From positions 1-64,000 of the forward strand of contig NZ_BDQY01000011.1 of assembly GCF_002724055.1 (NCBI RefSeq): a DNA stretch of 64,000 nt, read 5' to 3'. A program made the translations under genes and the position numbers. The notes beneath the pieces are model-generated. The model worked only from the letters and a program-made list of their open reading frames with translations, was not told the origin of the DNA and did no database searches. This document shows positions 53,277-62,910 of this stretch, piece by piece. Origin of the DNA: Tepidibacter mesophilus (GTDB taxonomy: Bacteria; Bacillota; Clostridia; Peptostreptococcales; Peptostreptococcaceae). Within the stretch, counting starts at the first letter, position 1. Each line of letters opens with the position of its first letter.

Positions 53277-54359
53277 TTAAACTTTTCCTATTTCATTTAC
53301 TGCCTTTCCTAACATTTCATCATAAGCTTTTACAACTTTTTGATTACTTTCATACTCTCTAAATACAGTAATCATATCAACCATCTCATTTATAGAATTT
53401 ACATTAGAAGTCTCAATAAATCCTTGAAGAAGTTGTCCATCAAATTTTTGCTCATTCGGATTGATTCCTTCTTCTACCTTATATAGATTATTCCCTTCTT
53501 TTCTAAGAGCATTGGTATTTAGTATGTTTACTACATCTATTGTTTCATATGGTTGATCATTTACATATATTTCTCCATTTTTGTTTATCTTAAATTCTTC
53601 ATCGATAGTTATTATCCCATTTTTACCAAGTACATAATTTCCATCAGAATTAACTAGTTCACCTTTATTATTTAATAAAAAAGAACCGTCTCTTGTATAC
53701 CTAATTCCATCCTCTGTTTGTACTTTAAAGAATCCATCACCTTTTATCGCAAAATCTAATTGATTATCAGTTTGATTTATCTGTCCTGAAATAAAATTTG
53801 TTTGAATTCTATCAAGTCTTAATCCTCCATTTATAGTTCCTATAACATTCTTAGATGGAGTATAAATAAGATTTGCTACTACCCTACCATTTGATGTGAC
53901 ATTTCCACTTTTTTCATCAACTTGAATATTATTATTATCAACTTTTATTCTATTTTTCTGAGAATCTAATATATAAAATCCTGTACTCGTATCTATTCCT
54001 TTATTTATATCTCTAGTATATGTTTTTAAATATCCTTGCTCATCCAAACTAAATTTTACTGATTTATTATAGCTCGTCCCCATAGGACTATCCACAGTAA
54101 AAAAACCGTTATTAGTTTTAATATAAAATCCTTCGCCGTCTCTTTGAATATCTAGTTGAGTATTACCACTTGTGTTATTTAAATCATTTTGTACCTTCCC
54201 ATTTATCTTACTTATTAATAACTCTGGGAAAGCTTCTGAAATTACTACATCTTTTTTAAATCCTGATGTATTAGCATTTGCTATGTTATTACTAATAACA
54301 TCTAATTTTTTTTGATTAGTTTGCATACCTGATGTAACAGTATAAAGGCCTCTAAACAT
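53277..54359 (-). CDS. flgF: Flagellar rod protein FlgF (FlhO-like)
   Basis: The product is 360 aa, longer than usual FlgF (about 250) owing to an insert in the middle (about 100-200). It begins FRGLYTVTSGMQTNQKKLD and has VISNNIANANTSGFKKD at 21-37; the end INEMVDMITVFREYESNQK is the rod-hook C-terminus. It is the proximal rod subunit and Bacillus FlhO counterpart. It is first in an operon with flgG and flgJ, behind a sigma-28 promoter. Confidence 0.9.
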   Translation of the reverse strand: MFRGLYTVTSGMQTNQKKLDVISNNIANANTSGFKKDVVISEAFPELLISKINGKVQNDLNNTSGNTQLDIQRDGEGFYIKTNNGFFTVDSPMGTSYNKSVKFSLDEQGYLKTYTRDINKGIDTSTGFYILDSQKNRIKVDNNNIQVDEKSGNVTSNGRVVANLIYTPSKNVIGTINGGLRLDRIQTNFISGQINQTDNQLDFAIKGDGFFKVQTEDGIRYTRDGSFLLNNKGELVNSDGNYVLGKNGIITIDEEFKINKNGEIYVNDQPYETIDVVNILNTNALRKEGNNLYKVEEGINPNEQKFDGQLLQGFIETSNVNSINEMVDMITVFREYESNQKVVKAYDEMLGKAVNEIGKV

Positions 54360-54391
54360 AATATCACTCCAAAAAAGTTTTTACTGAGTAT

Positions 54392-54418
54392 ATATCGACA
54401 TAAACATAAAAAAGTTTA
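54392..54418 (-). promoter_or_regulatory. Sigma-28 promoter of flgF-flgG-flgJ
   Basis: TAAA and GTCGATAT are exactly 15 bases apart on the minus strand, about 35 bp upstream of flgF. It separates the rod genes from mbl transcriptionally. Confidence 0.78.
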
Positions 54419-54464
54419 ATTAATTTAGCTATACTATATAGTATTTTAGGTTTATTTTTTTATG

Positions 54465-55469
54465 CTACTTTCTGATTACTTTTAATATACCTGAGTTGAC
54501 ATATTCTCCCGTTCCCTTAGCAACACAAGATACAGCATCATCTGCTATATGCACATCTATACCTGTTCTTTGAGATATTAGTTTATCGAGTCCCCAAAGT
54601 AAAGATCCTCCACCTGTCATTACTATTCCATTATCACTTATATCAGCAGATAATTCTGGAGGTGTTTTTTCTAGCACACTATGGACTGCATCAGCTATTT
54701 GTACTATGCATTCGTTTAAAGCCTTCAGCATTTCATTAGAACTTATTTCTATAGTTGTAGGCAATCCCGATACTAAATTTCTACCTCTTACTTCCATAGT
54801 CTCTTGAGGCTCTTTAGGATATGCTATTCCTATATTTATTTTAATATTCTCTGCTGTTCTTTCTCCTATAAGCAAGTTGTGTTGTTTTCTCATATATTTT
54901 ATTATAGCTTCATCAAATTTGTCTCCTGCTACCTTTATAGAAGTGCTTACAACATTTCCACCGTACGATATTACCGCTACATCAGTTGTTCCTCCGCCTA
55001 TATCTATAACCATATTTCCTTGAGCTTGAGATATATCAAGTCCAGCCCCTATTGCTGCAGCTGTTGGTTCTTCTATTAGTTCTACATATCTTGCTCCTGC
55101 TTGCTTTGTAGCTTCTTCAACAGCTCTTTTTTCAACTTCTGTAACTCCAGACGGAACACATACAACTATCTCCGGCTTAAAAAATTTAAAAAACCCTTTT
55201 TTTACTATAACCTTATCTATAAAATATTTAAGCATTTTTTCTGTAACATCATAATCAGATATTACTCCATCGCGAAGAGGCCTTATAGCAACTATATTTC
55301 CAGGCGTTCTTCCAATCATCCTTCTCGCTTCTTCTCCAACTGCTAAAACCTTCTTTGATTTTTTCTCTATAGCAACTACAGACGGTTCTCTTAGGACTAT
55401 CCCCTTACCTTTTACATACACAAGAACAGTTGCTGTACCTAAATCTATTCCTATATTCGGATTAACCAT
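54465..55469 (-). CDS. mbl: MreB-family actin-like protein Mbl
   Basis: The product is 334 aa. NIGIDLGTATVLVYVKGKG (phosphate-1, about 5-23), MVIDIGGGTTDVAVIS (phosphate-2, about 157) and MTGGGSLLWGLD (adenosine motif, about 289) define the family. These proteins guide cell-wall synthesis along the cell side. The neighbours spoIIID (upstream) and flgF/flgG (downstream) make it the Mbl orthologue rather than MreB. Confidence 0.93.
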   Translation of the reverse strand: MVNPNIGIDLGTATVLVYVKGKGIVLREPSVVAIEKKSKKVLAVGEEARRMIGRTPGNIVAIRPLRDGVISDYDVTEKMLKYFIDKVIVKKGFFKFFKPEIVVCVPSGVTEVEKRAVEEATKQAGARYVELIEEPTAAAIGAGLDISQAQGNMVIDIGGGTTDVAVISYGGNVVSTSIKVAGDKFDEAIIKYMRKQHNLLIGERTAENIKINIGIAYPKEPQETMEVRGRNLVSGLPTTIEISSNEMLKALNECIVQIADAVHSVLEKTPPELSADISDNGIVMTGGGSLLWGLDKLISQRTGIDVHIADDAVSCVAKGTGEYVNSGILKVIRK

Positions 55470-55547
55470 TAAGTCATTCTCCTACCTTTCACTTGAATTA
55501 TTCTACATTTCTTCCTTCTACAAAAATATACAAAAATCTGGATTTCG

Positions 55548-55584
55548 TCAAGAAAAAAATACAGGCAATTTATCCTGTATTTTT
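55548..55584 (-). terminator. Terminator of spoIIID
   Basis: AAAAATACAGG (55555-55565) pairs with CCTGTATTTTT (55574-55584); a seven-base U-run follows on the minus strand. The spoIIID stop is in the loop. Confidence 0.88.
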
Positions 55585-55833
55585 AGTAGTGCTTTCATAT
55601 TTTAATTTTGTAGCCATTCCTCCCCTTATATGCCTTTCTGATTTATTCTTATCTAAGACATTTTTTACTTCTTCCGCTAATACCGGATTTATAGATTCTA
55701 ACCTTTCGGTTATATCTTTATGTACTGTACTTTTGCTAACTCCAAATCTCTTTGCAGTTTCTCTCACTGTAGTTTTTTCTTCTATTATATATCTAGCTAT
55801 CGTTACTGTTCTTTCTTCTATATAAGCCTTCAA
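55570..55833 (-). CDS. spoIIID: Sporulation regulator SpoIIID
   Basis: The product is 87 aa. The helix-turn-helix TVRETAKRFGVSKSTVHKDI (about 24-43) and the following basic segment (VKNVLDKNKSERHIRGG) match SpoIIID, the mother-cell DNA-binding protein that works with sigma-E and prepares sigma-K. It is immediately upstream of mbl, as in Bacillus. This is strong evidence for a spore former. Confidence 0.95.
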   Translation of the reverse strand: MKAYIEERTVTIARYIIEEKTTVRETAKRFGVSKSTVHKDITERLESINPVLAEEVKNVLDKNKSERHIRGGMATKLKYESTTKNTG

Positions 55834-55890
55834 CGGTCCCCCTCCTTAAAGGAATAGTCTTTATTGATATATATGTGTTTTGTACAAAAA

Positions 55891-55925
55891 ATAGAACAGG
55901 CTTAACCTTATTTAAAGGTTAAGCC
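55891..55925 (-). terminator. Terminator of spoIIQ
   Basis: AGGCTTAACCTT (55898-55909) pairs perfectly with 55914-55925; the U-run on the minus strand begins after GTTCTA, so it is somewhat displaced. Confidence 0.78.
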
Positions 55926-55928
55926 TTA

Positions 55929-56696
55929 TTAATTAGAATTTATTATAGACAAAGGATCTATATTTTTATTGTCTTTTAGGACTTCAAAATGTAAATGAGC
56001 TTCTTCTTTGCTCTCTATTATAGATGTATTTCCTACATTTCCTATAATATCTTTACACTTTAACATCTGGCCTTTTTTAACTTTAGTGTCTGAAGATAAA
56101 TTGCTATAAACACTTACTATATTATCTTGATGTTTTAATTTAACTGTTATACCTTGTACACTATCCTTTAATACCTCTAATACTTCTCCATCCATGAAAG
56201 CGCCTACAGGAGTTCCTTCTTTAGCTTGTATATCTATTCCCTTATGTAGCTCCCATTGTTCCAATGTAGCAGAATAAGTAGGTTTACTATCAGAGTAATC
56301 TCTTCCTAATTTACCTTCAACTGGCATAATAGCTTTTATTTGTTTAACTTTTGTACTTGCAACTTCTGTATCAGGGTCTTTTTTAGCTTCATTTTCCTGT
56401 TTTAATTTTTCTTTTGCATTAGCCAAGTTTTGTTTAGAATCTGTTGCTGTAGGTACAGCTTGCTCATCTTCTTTTATAAGATGGATTTCATCCTCATCAT
56501 TACTAGCTACTTTATCATCATCTATTAACTCTCCTTGTTCATAGTTAACAAAGCCATTCTGAGATGCTATATTGTCTATACTATTCTTAGTAACCCATAC
56601 AGCAGTTAATGCTACTAAACATACACAGACAAATAGAACTAAATAAAATCCATCTTTCTCTAATAATTTTTTAAATTTATTTTTTTTGTTATCCAT
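55929..56696 (-). CDS. spoIIQ: SpoIIQ-like M23 family sporulation protein
   Basis: The product is 255 aa from ATG 56696 (GGAGGTG before it). One membrane segment lies near residues 15-33 (FYLVLFVCVCLVALTAV), then a low-complexity linker rich in Glu, Lys and Ala, and a LytM/M23 domain from about 125. HKGIDI and HLHFEV supply His/Asp/His zinc ligands, so unlike Bacillus SpoIIQ it may be catalytically active, as reported for Clostridioides. SpoIIQ joins the forespore and mother-cell membranes during engulfment. It sits between spoIID and spoIIID. Confidence 0.9.
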   Translation of the reverse strand: MDNKKNKFKKLLEKDGFYLVLFVCVCLVALTAVWVTKNSIDNIASQNGFVNYEQGELIDDDKVASNDEDEIHLIKEDEQAVPTATDSKQNLANAKEKLKQENEAKKDPDTEVASTKVKQIKAIMPVEGKLGRDYSDSKPTYSATLEQWELHKGIDIQAKEGTPVGAFMDGEVLEVLKDSVQGITVKLKHQDNIVSVYSNLSSDTKVKKGQMLKCKDIIGNVGNTSIIESKEEAHLHFEVLKDNKNIDPLSIINSN

Positions 56697-56753
56697 TAAT
56701 TTCACCTCCATCTATATTCTTACCGAATTTTTAAATTATATACTTTACTAAAT

Positions 56754-56781
56754 AAAAAAAGAAGGACTTATTTAGTCCTTC
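56754..56781 (-). terminator. Terminator of spoIID
   Basis: GAAGGACT (56761-56768) pairs with AGTCCTTC (56774-56781), followed by TTTTTTTA on the minus strand. Confidence 0.9.
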
Positions 56782-57757
56782 AATACTTAGTTTCTATGCT
56801 TACTCCCTTAAAGTAATGTTTTAATATTTCATCGTATTTATAACCTTTGTGAGCCATTCCATTTGCTCCCCATTGACTCATTCCTACTCCATGACCATAC
56901 CCCTTAGTCATTATATTTATTACATTACCATCTACTTTTATATCAAAATCTGACGAGTTAAGACCTAGTATGCTTCTAACTTCACTACCCTTTACAACCT
57001 TATTTCCTATTCTTATTTCTTTTACAGATCCACCTTCGCTTCTTGACATAATATTTATATCTTTATCAACATCATCAGATAATACAATTCCAACATCTTT
57101 GAATTTGTTTATAAAATCATTCTTACTTATTTTCATATTTGATCTAAACTTTGGTGATTCTTGCTCATATGGGCTTTCAACTGATCTTAAATAAGGAAGA
57201 CTTGAGCTAAATACTTCTTCAGAGTTTTCCGTTTTACCTCCGCTAGTTGAATGATATAAAGGTTGTATAGTTTTTTGTTCAAACGTCAGTACCATCCCCT
57301 TAGTATCATCTACGGTTTTCTTTATTTTAGGCCAAGATTCACTCATCCATTTTTCATTATGTAATTTTTCAAGTGTGTTAGTATCTAAGTATTCTTGACA
57401 ATGTTTATGATCTGTACAAACTACAGCTCCTTTATGCTGAGGTATTTTATCTCCTCCATTCTCAATTTTATGAAAAACATAAGATCTTGCTGCTATAGCT
57501 TGAGCCTTTAAAGCTTCTTCATCAAAGCTTGCTGGCATTTCAGATGCAACTACATTATATAAATACTGCTCTATATCTATTTCTTCTACATTGTCTGTTT
57601 TTACATTATAAACTTTTATGTTCATAGAATTATTTATTTTAGTTTGTACAATTTCTTTTTGAAATATATCATCCTTATATATTCCAACGGTTAATATTAC
57701 AGGTAAAACTACTATAACTAAAAAAGTATACATAACAACTAAAAAAGGGTTTTTCAT
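56780..57757 (-). CDS. spoIID: Stage II sporulation protein SpoIID
   Basis: The product is 325 aa from ATG 57757, seven bases after AAAGGAGG. A membrane anchor covers about 5-25 (FLVVMYTFLVIVVLPVIL). The lytic transglycosylase domain has VVASEMPASFDEEALKAQAIAARSY split near 73-97, with the conserved catalytic Glu in SEMP, and SEEVFSSSLPYLRSVESPYE near 180. GYGHGVGMSQWGANGMA near 288 ends the domain. SpoIID digests septal peptidoglycan during engulfment. It follows murA as in Bacillus. Confidence 0.94.
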   Translation of the reverse strand: MKNPFLVVMYTFLVIVVLPVILTVGIYKDDIFQKEIVQTKINNSMNIKVYNVKTDNVEEIDIEQYLYNVVASEMPASFDEEALKAQAIAARSYVFHKIENGGDKIPQHKGAVVCTDHKHCQEYLDTNTLEKLHNEKWMSESWPKIKKTVDDTKGMVLTFEQKTIQPLYHSTSGGKTENSEEVFSSSLPYLRSVESPYEQESPKFRSNMKISKNDFINKFKDVGIVLSDDVDKDINIMSRSEGGSVKEIRIGNKVVKGSEVRSILGLNSSDFDIKVDGNVINIMTKGYGHGVGMSQWGANGMAHKGYKYDEILKHYFKGVSIETKY

Positions 57758-57799
57758 AGACCTTCCTCCTTTGATTATCTCTATCAATAAAGTCTATGA
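57755..57799 (-). promoter_or_regulatory. Hairpin enclosing the spoIID ribosome binding site and start
   Basis: CATAGAC (57799-57793) can pair with GTCTATG (57761-57755), which includes the ATG of spoIID; the GGAGG lies in the loop. It could dampen spoIID translation. Seven base pairs only, so this is tentative. Confidence 0.35.
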
Positions 57800-57813
57800 A
57801 AACCCTCTTATTA

Positions 57814-59067
57814 TTATTCCTCTATAATTTCAATATTAGCACCTAAAGCATTTAACTTTTTGTCTATATCTACATACCCTCTAAATATATGATATGTATC
57901 TCCTATAACAGTCTCACCTTCAGATACAAGGCCTGCAAGTATTAAGGCAGCTCCTGCTCTTAAGTCAGTTGCATTAACAGTAGATCCCTGAAGTTGTCCA
58001 ACCCCTTGAACTACTGCACTTCTTCCTTCTATTTTTATGTTTGCACCCATTCTATTAAGCTCTGGTACATTCATAAATCTATTTTCAAATACAGTCTCTA
58101 TAACTACACCAGTTCCTTTTGCGACACTTAAAAGTGCCATAAACTGAGATTGCATATCAGTCGGAAAACCTGGATGAGGGAGAGTCTTTATATCAGTAGG
58201 TTTTATTTCATTTGGACCTATAACTCTTACAGCATTGTCCATTTCGTAAACCTCACATCCAACCTCTTTAAGCTTTGCAATAGTAGGTTTCAAATGATCT
58301 ATTAATACATTATCTATTAATACATCTCCTTTAGTTATAGCTGCTGCTACCATATAAGTTCCAGCTTCGATTCTATCAGGTATTACAGTGTGAGTAGCTC
58401 CTTTAAGTTCCTTTACGCCCTTAATTTTGATAGTGTTAGTTCCTGCACCTTTAACATTCGCTCCCATTTCATTTAAGAAATTAGCTAAGTCAACTATTTC
58501 AGGTTCTTCCGCAACATTTTCTATTATAGTCGTTCCTTCTGCAAATACGGCTGCCATCATAATATTTTCAGTAGCTCCAACAGATGGGAAATCAAGGTAT
58601 AACTTAGTTCCTACTAATTTATCAGCCTTAGCTTCTATAAATCCATGATCCATTTCAATTTGAGCTCCTAAAGATTTGAATCCTTTAAGATGAAGATCTA
58701 TAGGTCTTGTCCCTATAGCGCAACCTCCCGGCATTGATATCTTAGAGCTTTGAAATCTAGCAAGCAATGGTCCCATTACTAAAAATGATGCTCTCATCTT
58801 TCTTACAAGCTCATATGGTGCTTCACATGTATCTATATTAGTTGCGTCTACAGTAAGTACATCTTCATTATATTCTACTTTAGCACCTAAATGTCTTAAA
58901 AGATCCGATATAACATGTACATCTCTTAAATTTGGTACTCCTTTTAATACTGATGTTCCATTTGCAAGAAGTGTTGCTGCTATAATTGGAAGCACTGCAT
59001 TTTTCGCTCCATTTACTTTTACTGTTCCTTTTAAAGGCTGGCTTTTTCTAACTACTATCTTCGACAC
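57814..59067 (-). CDS. murA: UDP-N-acetylglucosamine 1-carboxyvinyltransferase MurA
   Basis: The product is 417 aa from GTG 59067, with AGGA nine bases before. [19 protein letters not shown] (about 19-37) and [17 protein letters not shown] (about 114-130) with the active-site Cys, the fosfomycin target, are intact. It catalyses the first committed step of peptidoglycan synthesis. The order ywmB-murA-spoIID matches Bacillus ywmB-murAA-spoIID. Confidence 0.96.
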   Translation of the reverse strand: MSKIVVRKSQPLKGTVKVNGAKNAVLPIIAATLLANGTSVLKGVPNLRDVHVISDLLRHLGAKVEYNEDVLTVDATNIDTCEAPYELVRKMRASFLVMGPLLARFQSSKISMPGGCAIGTRPIDLHLKGFKSLGAQIEMDHGFIEAKADKLVGTKLYLDFPSVGATENIMMAAVFAEGTTIIENVAEEPEIVDLANFLNEMGANVKGAGTNTIKIKGVKELKGATHTVIPDRIEAGTYMVAAAITKGDVLIDNVLIDHLKPTIAKLKEVGCEVYEMDNAVRVIGPNEIKPTDIKTLPHPGFPTDMQSQFMALLSVAKGTGVVIETVFENRFMNVPELNRMGANIKIEGRSAVVQGVGQLQGSTVNATDLRAGAALILAGLVSEGETVIGDTYHIFRGYVDIDKKLNALGANIEIIEE

Positions 59068-59083
59068 TCGTTTCAGTCCTTTC

Positions 59084-59857
59084 CTAATATTCTAATGTTA
59101 TAAGAGGTGTACCTATATAAACAAAAGTCTTGTCATAATATTCACTATATCTGACAGACGTATTTACATTTATCTTTTCTTCACCGTATTTTATATAGTC
59201 ACTCAATTTTTTAGTGTATGCTGTTATTGATAATATGTTATCGTCTCTTATTTCATCCTTTTTTTGCGCATCCAAACTGGATAATATATTGTTTGCTATA
59301 TTATTATAACACTTTTCATCTATTTTTCCTTCAAAAAATCCAGATATACAAGAATATACATCTATATTTTTTGAATATTTTTTCAAATTATTTTTAAGTT
59401 TAATATAATCCTCTACTATACCTTTATACACTTGATTCGTGCTAATGTCAACTATAATATGAGTTTGTTCTATATTTTGACACCTTTCGCTATCAATTAT
59501 AATAGATATAGCTCTTTCTGCTTTATTTTGACTTTTTTTGTCATATATATATATCTGCCTAAAATCCTTCTGTTCACTTCTTGTATATTCCATATTTTCT
59601 TTATTGATATCAAATTTAGTTGCAAGCTCATCAAATATAATATCCATTTCTTCAAAGCTTAAAAATTTATTATCCATAACAGCGTGACCATTTATATTGT
59701 AATTATAAAAAGTAGAACCAGTCTTTTCAAAAGAATCTAGGATAAGTTCATAATCATTTTTATCCTTTTGATTGTCTTCTATATTTACCTGCTCAGCTGA
59801 TGACCCTATACTGAAAAATAAAACTAATATTATTATAAATGCACATATTTTTTTCAT
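59084..59857 (-). CDS. YwmB family exported protein
   Basis: The product is 257 aa with a signal peptide ([20 protein letters not shown], residues 2-21). The family is known by position before murA in Firmicutes and by a TATA-binding-protein-like duplicated fold; no function is established. [18 protein letters not shown] (about 52-69) and the [10 protein letters not shown] stretch fit it. Its ribosome binding site is buried in a hairpin. Confidence 0.82.
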   Translation of the reverse strand: MKKICAFIIILVLFFSIGSSAEQVNIEDNQKDKNDYELILDSFEKTGSTFYNYNINGHAVMDNKFLSFEEMDIIFDELATKFDINKENMEYTRSEQKDFRQIYIYDKKSQNKAERAISIIIDSERCQNIEQTHIIVDISTNQVYKGIVEDYIKLKNNLKKYSKNIDVYSCISGFFEGKIDEKCYNNIANNILSSLDAQKKDEIRDDNILSITAYTKKLSDYIKYGEEKINVNTSVRYSEYYDKTFVYIGTPLITLEY

Positions 59858-59864
59858 AATAAAT

Positions 59865-59911
59865 CCCCCTTTAAATTGTATCTATTTTGATTATTAACAA
59901 TTTAAAGAGGG
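59865..59911 (-). promoter_or_regulatory. Hairpin masking the ywmB ribosome binding site
   Basis: CTTTAAATTGT (59907-59897) pairs perfectly over 11 bp with ACAATTTAAAG (59879-59869); the AAAGGGGG ribosome binding site of ywmB overlaps the right arm. The flanking CCCT can extend the stem with one bulge. No U-run follows, so it is not a standard terminator. Confidence 0.5.
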
Positions 59912-59922
59912 TTATACATTTA

Positions 59923-61494
59923 TTATTTTATTTTTTGAAATCCATTTTTGAATGCATTCATTAAATCTTCATTTGTATCTAATCTATATGTTCTAGCCGG
60001 ATTACCATTTTTATCCCAATCTATTCCATTCCACCATATAGCTATTTTAATTCTTGGATAATTTTGTATAGTATTAAACATATTATTTACCCAATTGATT
60101 TTATCTCCTCCAACATCATTAGATCCAAATTCAGTTATCATAAAAGGTTGTTTAAATAATTTAGTATATTCATTATATACAGGAGTATATATACTATCAA
60201 ACTCTCTCCAAACCTCACCCTTATAATAATTACCTGTGTTATAACCTGTAAGACCTATAACGTCTACATACTCATCTCCAGGATAGTAATTTAAATAGTG
60301 ATTCCAAGAAAAGTTAGGAAAAGACTTGTCATTAGGATTCCATACCCAAATTACATTATTTACTCCCTCATCTTCAAATATCTTATATATATATTTCCAG
60401 AGTTCATTAAATATTAATGTATCCTTTGAATAATAATAACTAGAATATGTACACCAATCTCCATTCATCTCATTATTTAATCTAAATAAAACAGGTTTTC
60501 CAAACTTTTTAAGCTTTTTAGCATAATCTTTCAACCAATGATCATATTCTCCATCTAATACATCGTAGCTAATATTTTTATTCTCTGGAAGATTTAAATC
60601 TGCTTTTGATGTTTGAAGTGTTAGCTCAACTATTTTTTTGTCATTATAAGCTCTTTTAAGTTCTTCTATATCTAGTGTTGAGTCTAAGCTTTGATATTTT
60701 ACTAAAACAGAAAAATCATAATCCAATCTATTTTCTAAACTATGTAAATAATTCATATCAGTTGGAGCTGTAGGCTCAAATATTCCAAATTTAATTTTAT
60801 CAGTGCTAGTTAAATAATTTTTATAAAACTCTTTAGTAGAATCATTCCAATTTTTATGTTTATTATCATACATCTTGTTTATTTTTGCAGTTCCTTTTGA
60901 GTTAAAAAACTTCATAGTTCCAATAAGAGATTCAAAATACTGTATAGGCTGTTGAGATTTTAGAATTACTGTATAAACCTCGTTATTATTTTTCTTTATC
61001 TCAGCACTTGCGTAGTAATTATAATCTTTATCAAGTCTTTCAAGCTTCTTTCTACTCCATTTTATAATTCTAACATTATTACCATTAATATTAACTCTTT
61101 TATCAGTCTCTAGGTTATGATACTCTCTATTGTACAAAAACTTATTGCTGTAATTAGTGTACACATTAAAATTAACCTTATCATAGTATATTTCCATTAT
61201 ACTATTTCCATCTGTAAAACTAGTCTTATATAAAGACTCTGTTGTATCTAGATTCATATAATTTGCAAAGTGTATTGAATATCCCTTTGGATAATTTATG
61301 TACTCACTAGTATAGTCATTTATTTTAACTACTTGATGAAAGTCATCCCATTCATTAAATGCATTACTATTAGATATCTGTCCATTCAGTATATTAACTG
61401 AATTATCTCTTCCATATTCTACAGCATATGTTGGCTTTATATTAATACTTAAAATAAAAATAAATATAGCTGCATATAAATATATTTTTCTCAT
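59923..61494 (-). CDS. Secreted GH26-type glycoside hydrolase
   Basis: The product is 523 aa. A signal peptide is clear (RKIYLYAAIFIFILSINIKPTYA split over residues 2-24). Residues 25-215 form a separate domain without a name I recognise. The C-terminal part (about 240-515) is a TIM barrel with FRLNNEMNGDW near 339 (acid/base Glu) and MITEFGSND near 447 (nucleophile Glu), the GH26 mannanase/lichenase pattern. Its substrate (capsule, spore or wall glycan) is unknown. It is not part of the Bacillus ywmB locus. Confidence 0.82.
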   Translation of the reverse strand: MRKIYLYAAIFIFILSINIKPTYAVEYGRDNSVNILNGQISNSNAFNEWDDFHQVVKINDYTSEYINYPKGYSIHFANYMNLDTTESLYKTSFTDGNSIMEIYYDKVNFNVYTNYSNKFLYNREYHNLETDKRVNINGNNVRIIKWSRKKLERLDKDYNYYASAEIKKNNNEVYTVILKSQQPIQYFESLIGTMKFFNSKGTAKINKMYDNKHKNWNDSTKEFYKNYLTSTDKIKFGIFEPTAPTDMNYLHSLENRLDYDFSVLVKYQSLDSTLDIEELKRAYNDKKIVELTLQTSKADLNLPENKNISYDVLDGEYDHWLKDYAKKLKKFGKPVLFRLNNEMNGDWCTYSSYYYSKDTLIFNELWKYIYKIFEDEGVNNVIWVWNPNDKSFPNFSWNHYLNYYPGDEYVDVIGLTGYNTGNYYKGEVWREFDSIYTPVYNEYTKLFKQPFMITEFGSNDVGGDKINWVNNMFNTIQNYPRIKIAIWWNGIDWDKNGNPARTYRLDTNEDLMNAFKNGFQKIK

Positions 61495-61625
61495 TAAATT
61501 CCCCCCTATAAAGCTATTTAATCCTCTATATTATAACTTAATTAGAGTTATTTTTAAACTGTATATATATTTTTTGATAATATAATTCATTTTTATTAAA
61601 TAATATTCTATTTATAAAACCTTTA

Positions 61626-61660
61626 AAAAAGAAAAGAACAGCTATATTAACTGCTCTTTT
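61626..61660 (-). terminator. Terminator of the methyltransferase gene
   Basis: AAAAGAACAG (61632-61641) pairs with CTGCTCTTTT (61651-61660) with one mismatch; a T-rich run follows on the minus strand. The methyltransferase stop is inside. Confidence 0.75.
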
Positions 61661-62817
61661 GATATTATATTATTCTCTAAAATTAATTTTTCTAAATAAG
61701 GACTTGCATTTAAAAAATTTCTAAGTTCCTTATATTCATCTACAATAGATTTATCTACTTCTTCTTTAGACTTAACCGCTCTTATTAATAGATTTTTAGG
61801 TGTGTGCTCCGTCTCTATAAATTCTAATATCTGAGTTTTATATCCAAGTATCTCAAGTAAATTAGCTCTTATTGAATCTGTTGCAAGAGATGAGAACCTT
61901 TCTTTGATTATGCCATATTTTAACATAGGGTTTAATAAATCATTCTTTATCTGTGAATTTAACTCATGCTGACAACATGGAACCGATAGTATAACCTTAC
62001 TCTTCCAGCAAATAGCTTTAAACAATGCCATATCAGTAGCTATATCGCAAGCATGAAGAGTTACCATCATATCAATCTCTGTAAACTCATTAAAATCAGA
62101 TATATTACCTATTTGAAAATTTAAGTTATCGTAGTTTAACGCTCTAGCTACCTTATTACAATACTCTATAACATCTTTTTTAAGATCGAGGCCTACTATT
62201 TCCACATTAAATTTAGCAATCTTTACAAGATAATAATATAAAGCAAATGTAAGATATGACTTTCCACAACCAAAATCTATAATCTTTATTTTCTTATTTT
62301 TATCAAAGTTTGATTCTATATCTTTTACCATCTCTAAAAATCTATTTAATTGCCTAAACTTATCTCTTTTTTGTTTTTTAACATTACCATGTTCATTCAT
62401 CACTCCAAGGTACTGAAGAAAATCACAAGGTACATCCTCTTCTAATATATATTTTTTCTTTCTATTGTGAGATATATCAACTGGTTTTTTAGTTGCTTTC
62501 TTCTTTATTACATTAGCGTTTAACTTTTTATTTATAAGTATTTGATAGTCATTATTAACGCAGTATAATTGTACTTGCTTGAAGTTCCCGTTTATATGAC
62601 TTATTATCTCCTCTATACATTCTTTATCTGATAAGTTTTTGTGTATTTCTTTATTAGAATATGAATAAGTAAGGTGATACATAAAATCATCTTTTATTTT
62701 TATAGGTCTTATATTTATTTTTGTATACTCTACATCTTTATTTCTTTTGTTGCTCAGAACTAATTGAATTAATTCTTTCTTATCTATAATATCTTTAATT
62801 AGATTATTAGCATTCAT
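61642..62817 (-). CDS. Class I SAM-dependent methyltransferase
   Basis: The product is 391 aa. The SAM-binding motif IIDFGCGKSYLTFAL (about 181-195), the acidic VGLDLKK near 214, and LHACDIATDMA with the downstream SVPCCQHELN (about 265-290) match the Methyltransf_32 type family. The N-terminal 140 residues are a separate region with a Lys-rich linker. The substrate is unknown; relatives are often linked to RNA. It is a single-gene unit between GH26 and the chemoreceptor. Confidence 0.85.
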   Translation of the reverse strand: MNANNLIKDIIDKKELIQLVLSNKRNKDVEYTKINIRPIKIKDDFMYHLTYSYSNKEIHKNLSDKECIEEIISHINGNFKQVQLYCVNNDYQILINKKLNANVIKKKATKKPVDISHNRKKKYILEEDVPCDFLQYLGVMNEHGNVKKQKRDKFRQLNRFLEMVKDIESNFDKNKKIKIIDFGCGKSYLTFALYYYLVKIAKFNVEIVGLDLKKDVIEYCNKVARALNYDNLNFQIGNISDFNEFTEIDMMVTLHACDIATDMALFKAICWKSKVILSVPCCQHELNSQIKNDLLNPMLKYGIIKERFSSLATDSIRANLLEILGYKTQILEFIETEHTPKNLLIRAVKSKEEVDKSIVDEYKELRNFLNASPYLEKLILENNIISKEQLI

Positions 62818-62910
62818 ATAAATATCCTCTTTCTATTTATCTTAATATATTTCATATATGCTATAGTACCATTTTATTTATAAAAGTACAAACTTACCAT
62901 TATATTTATA

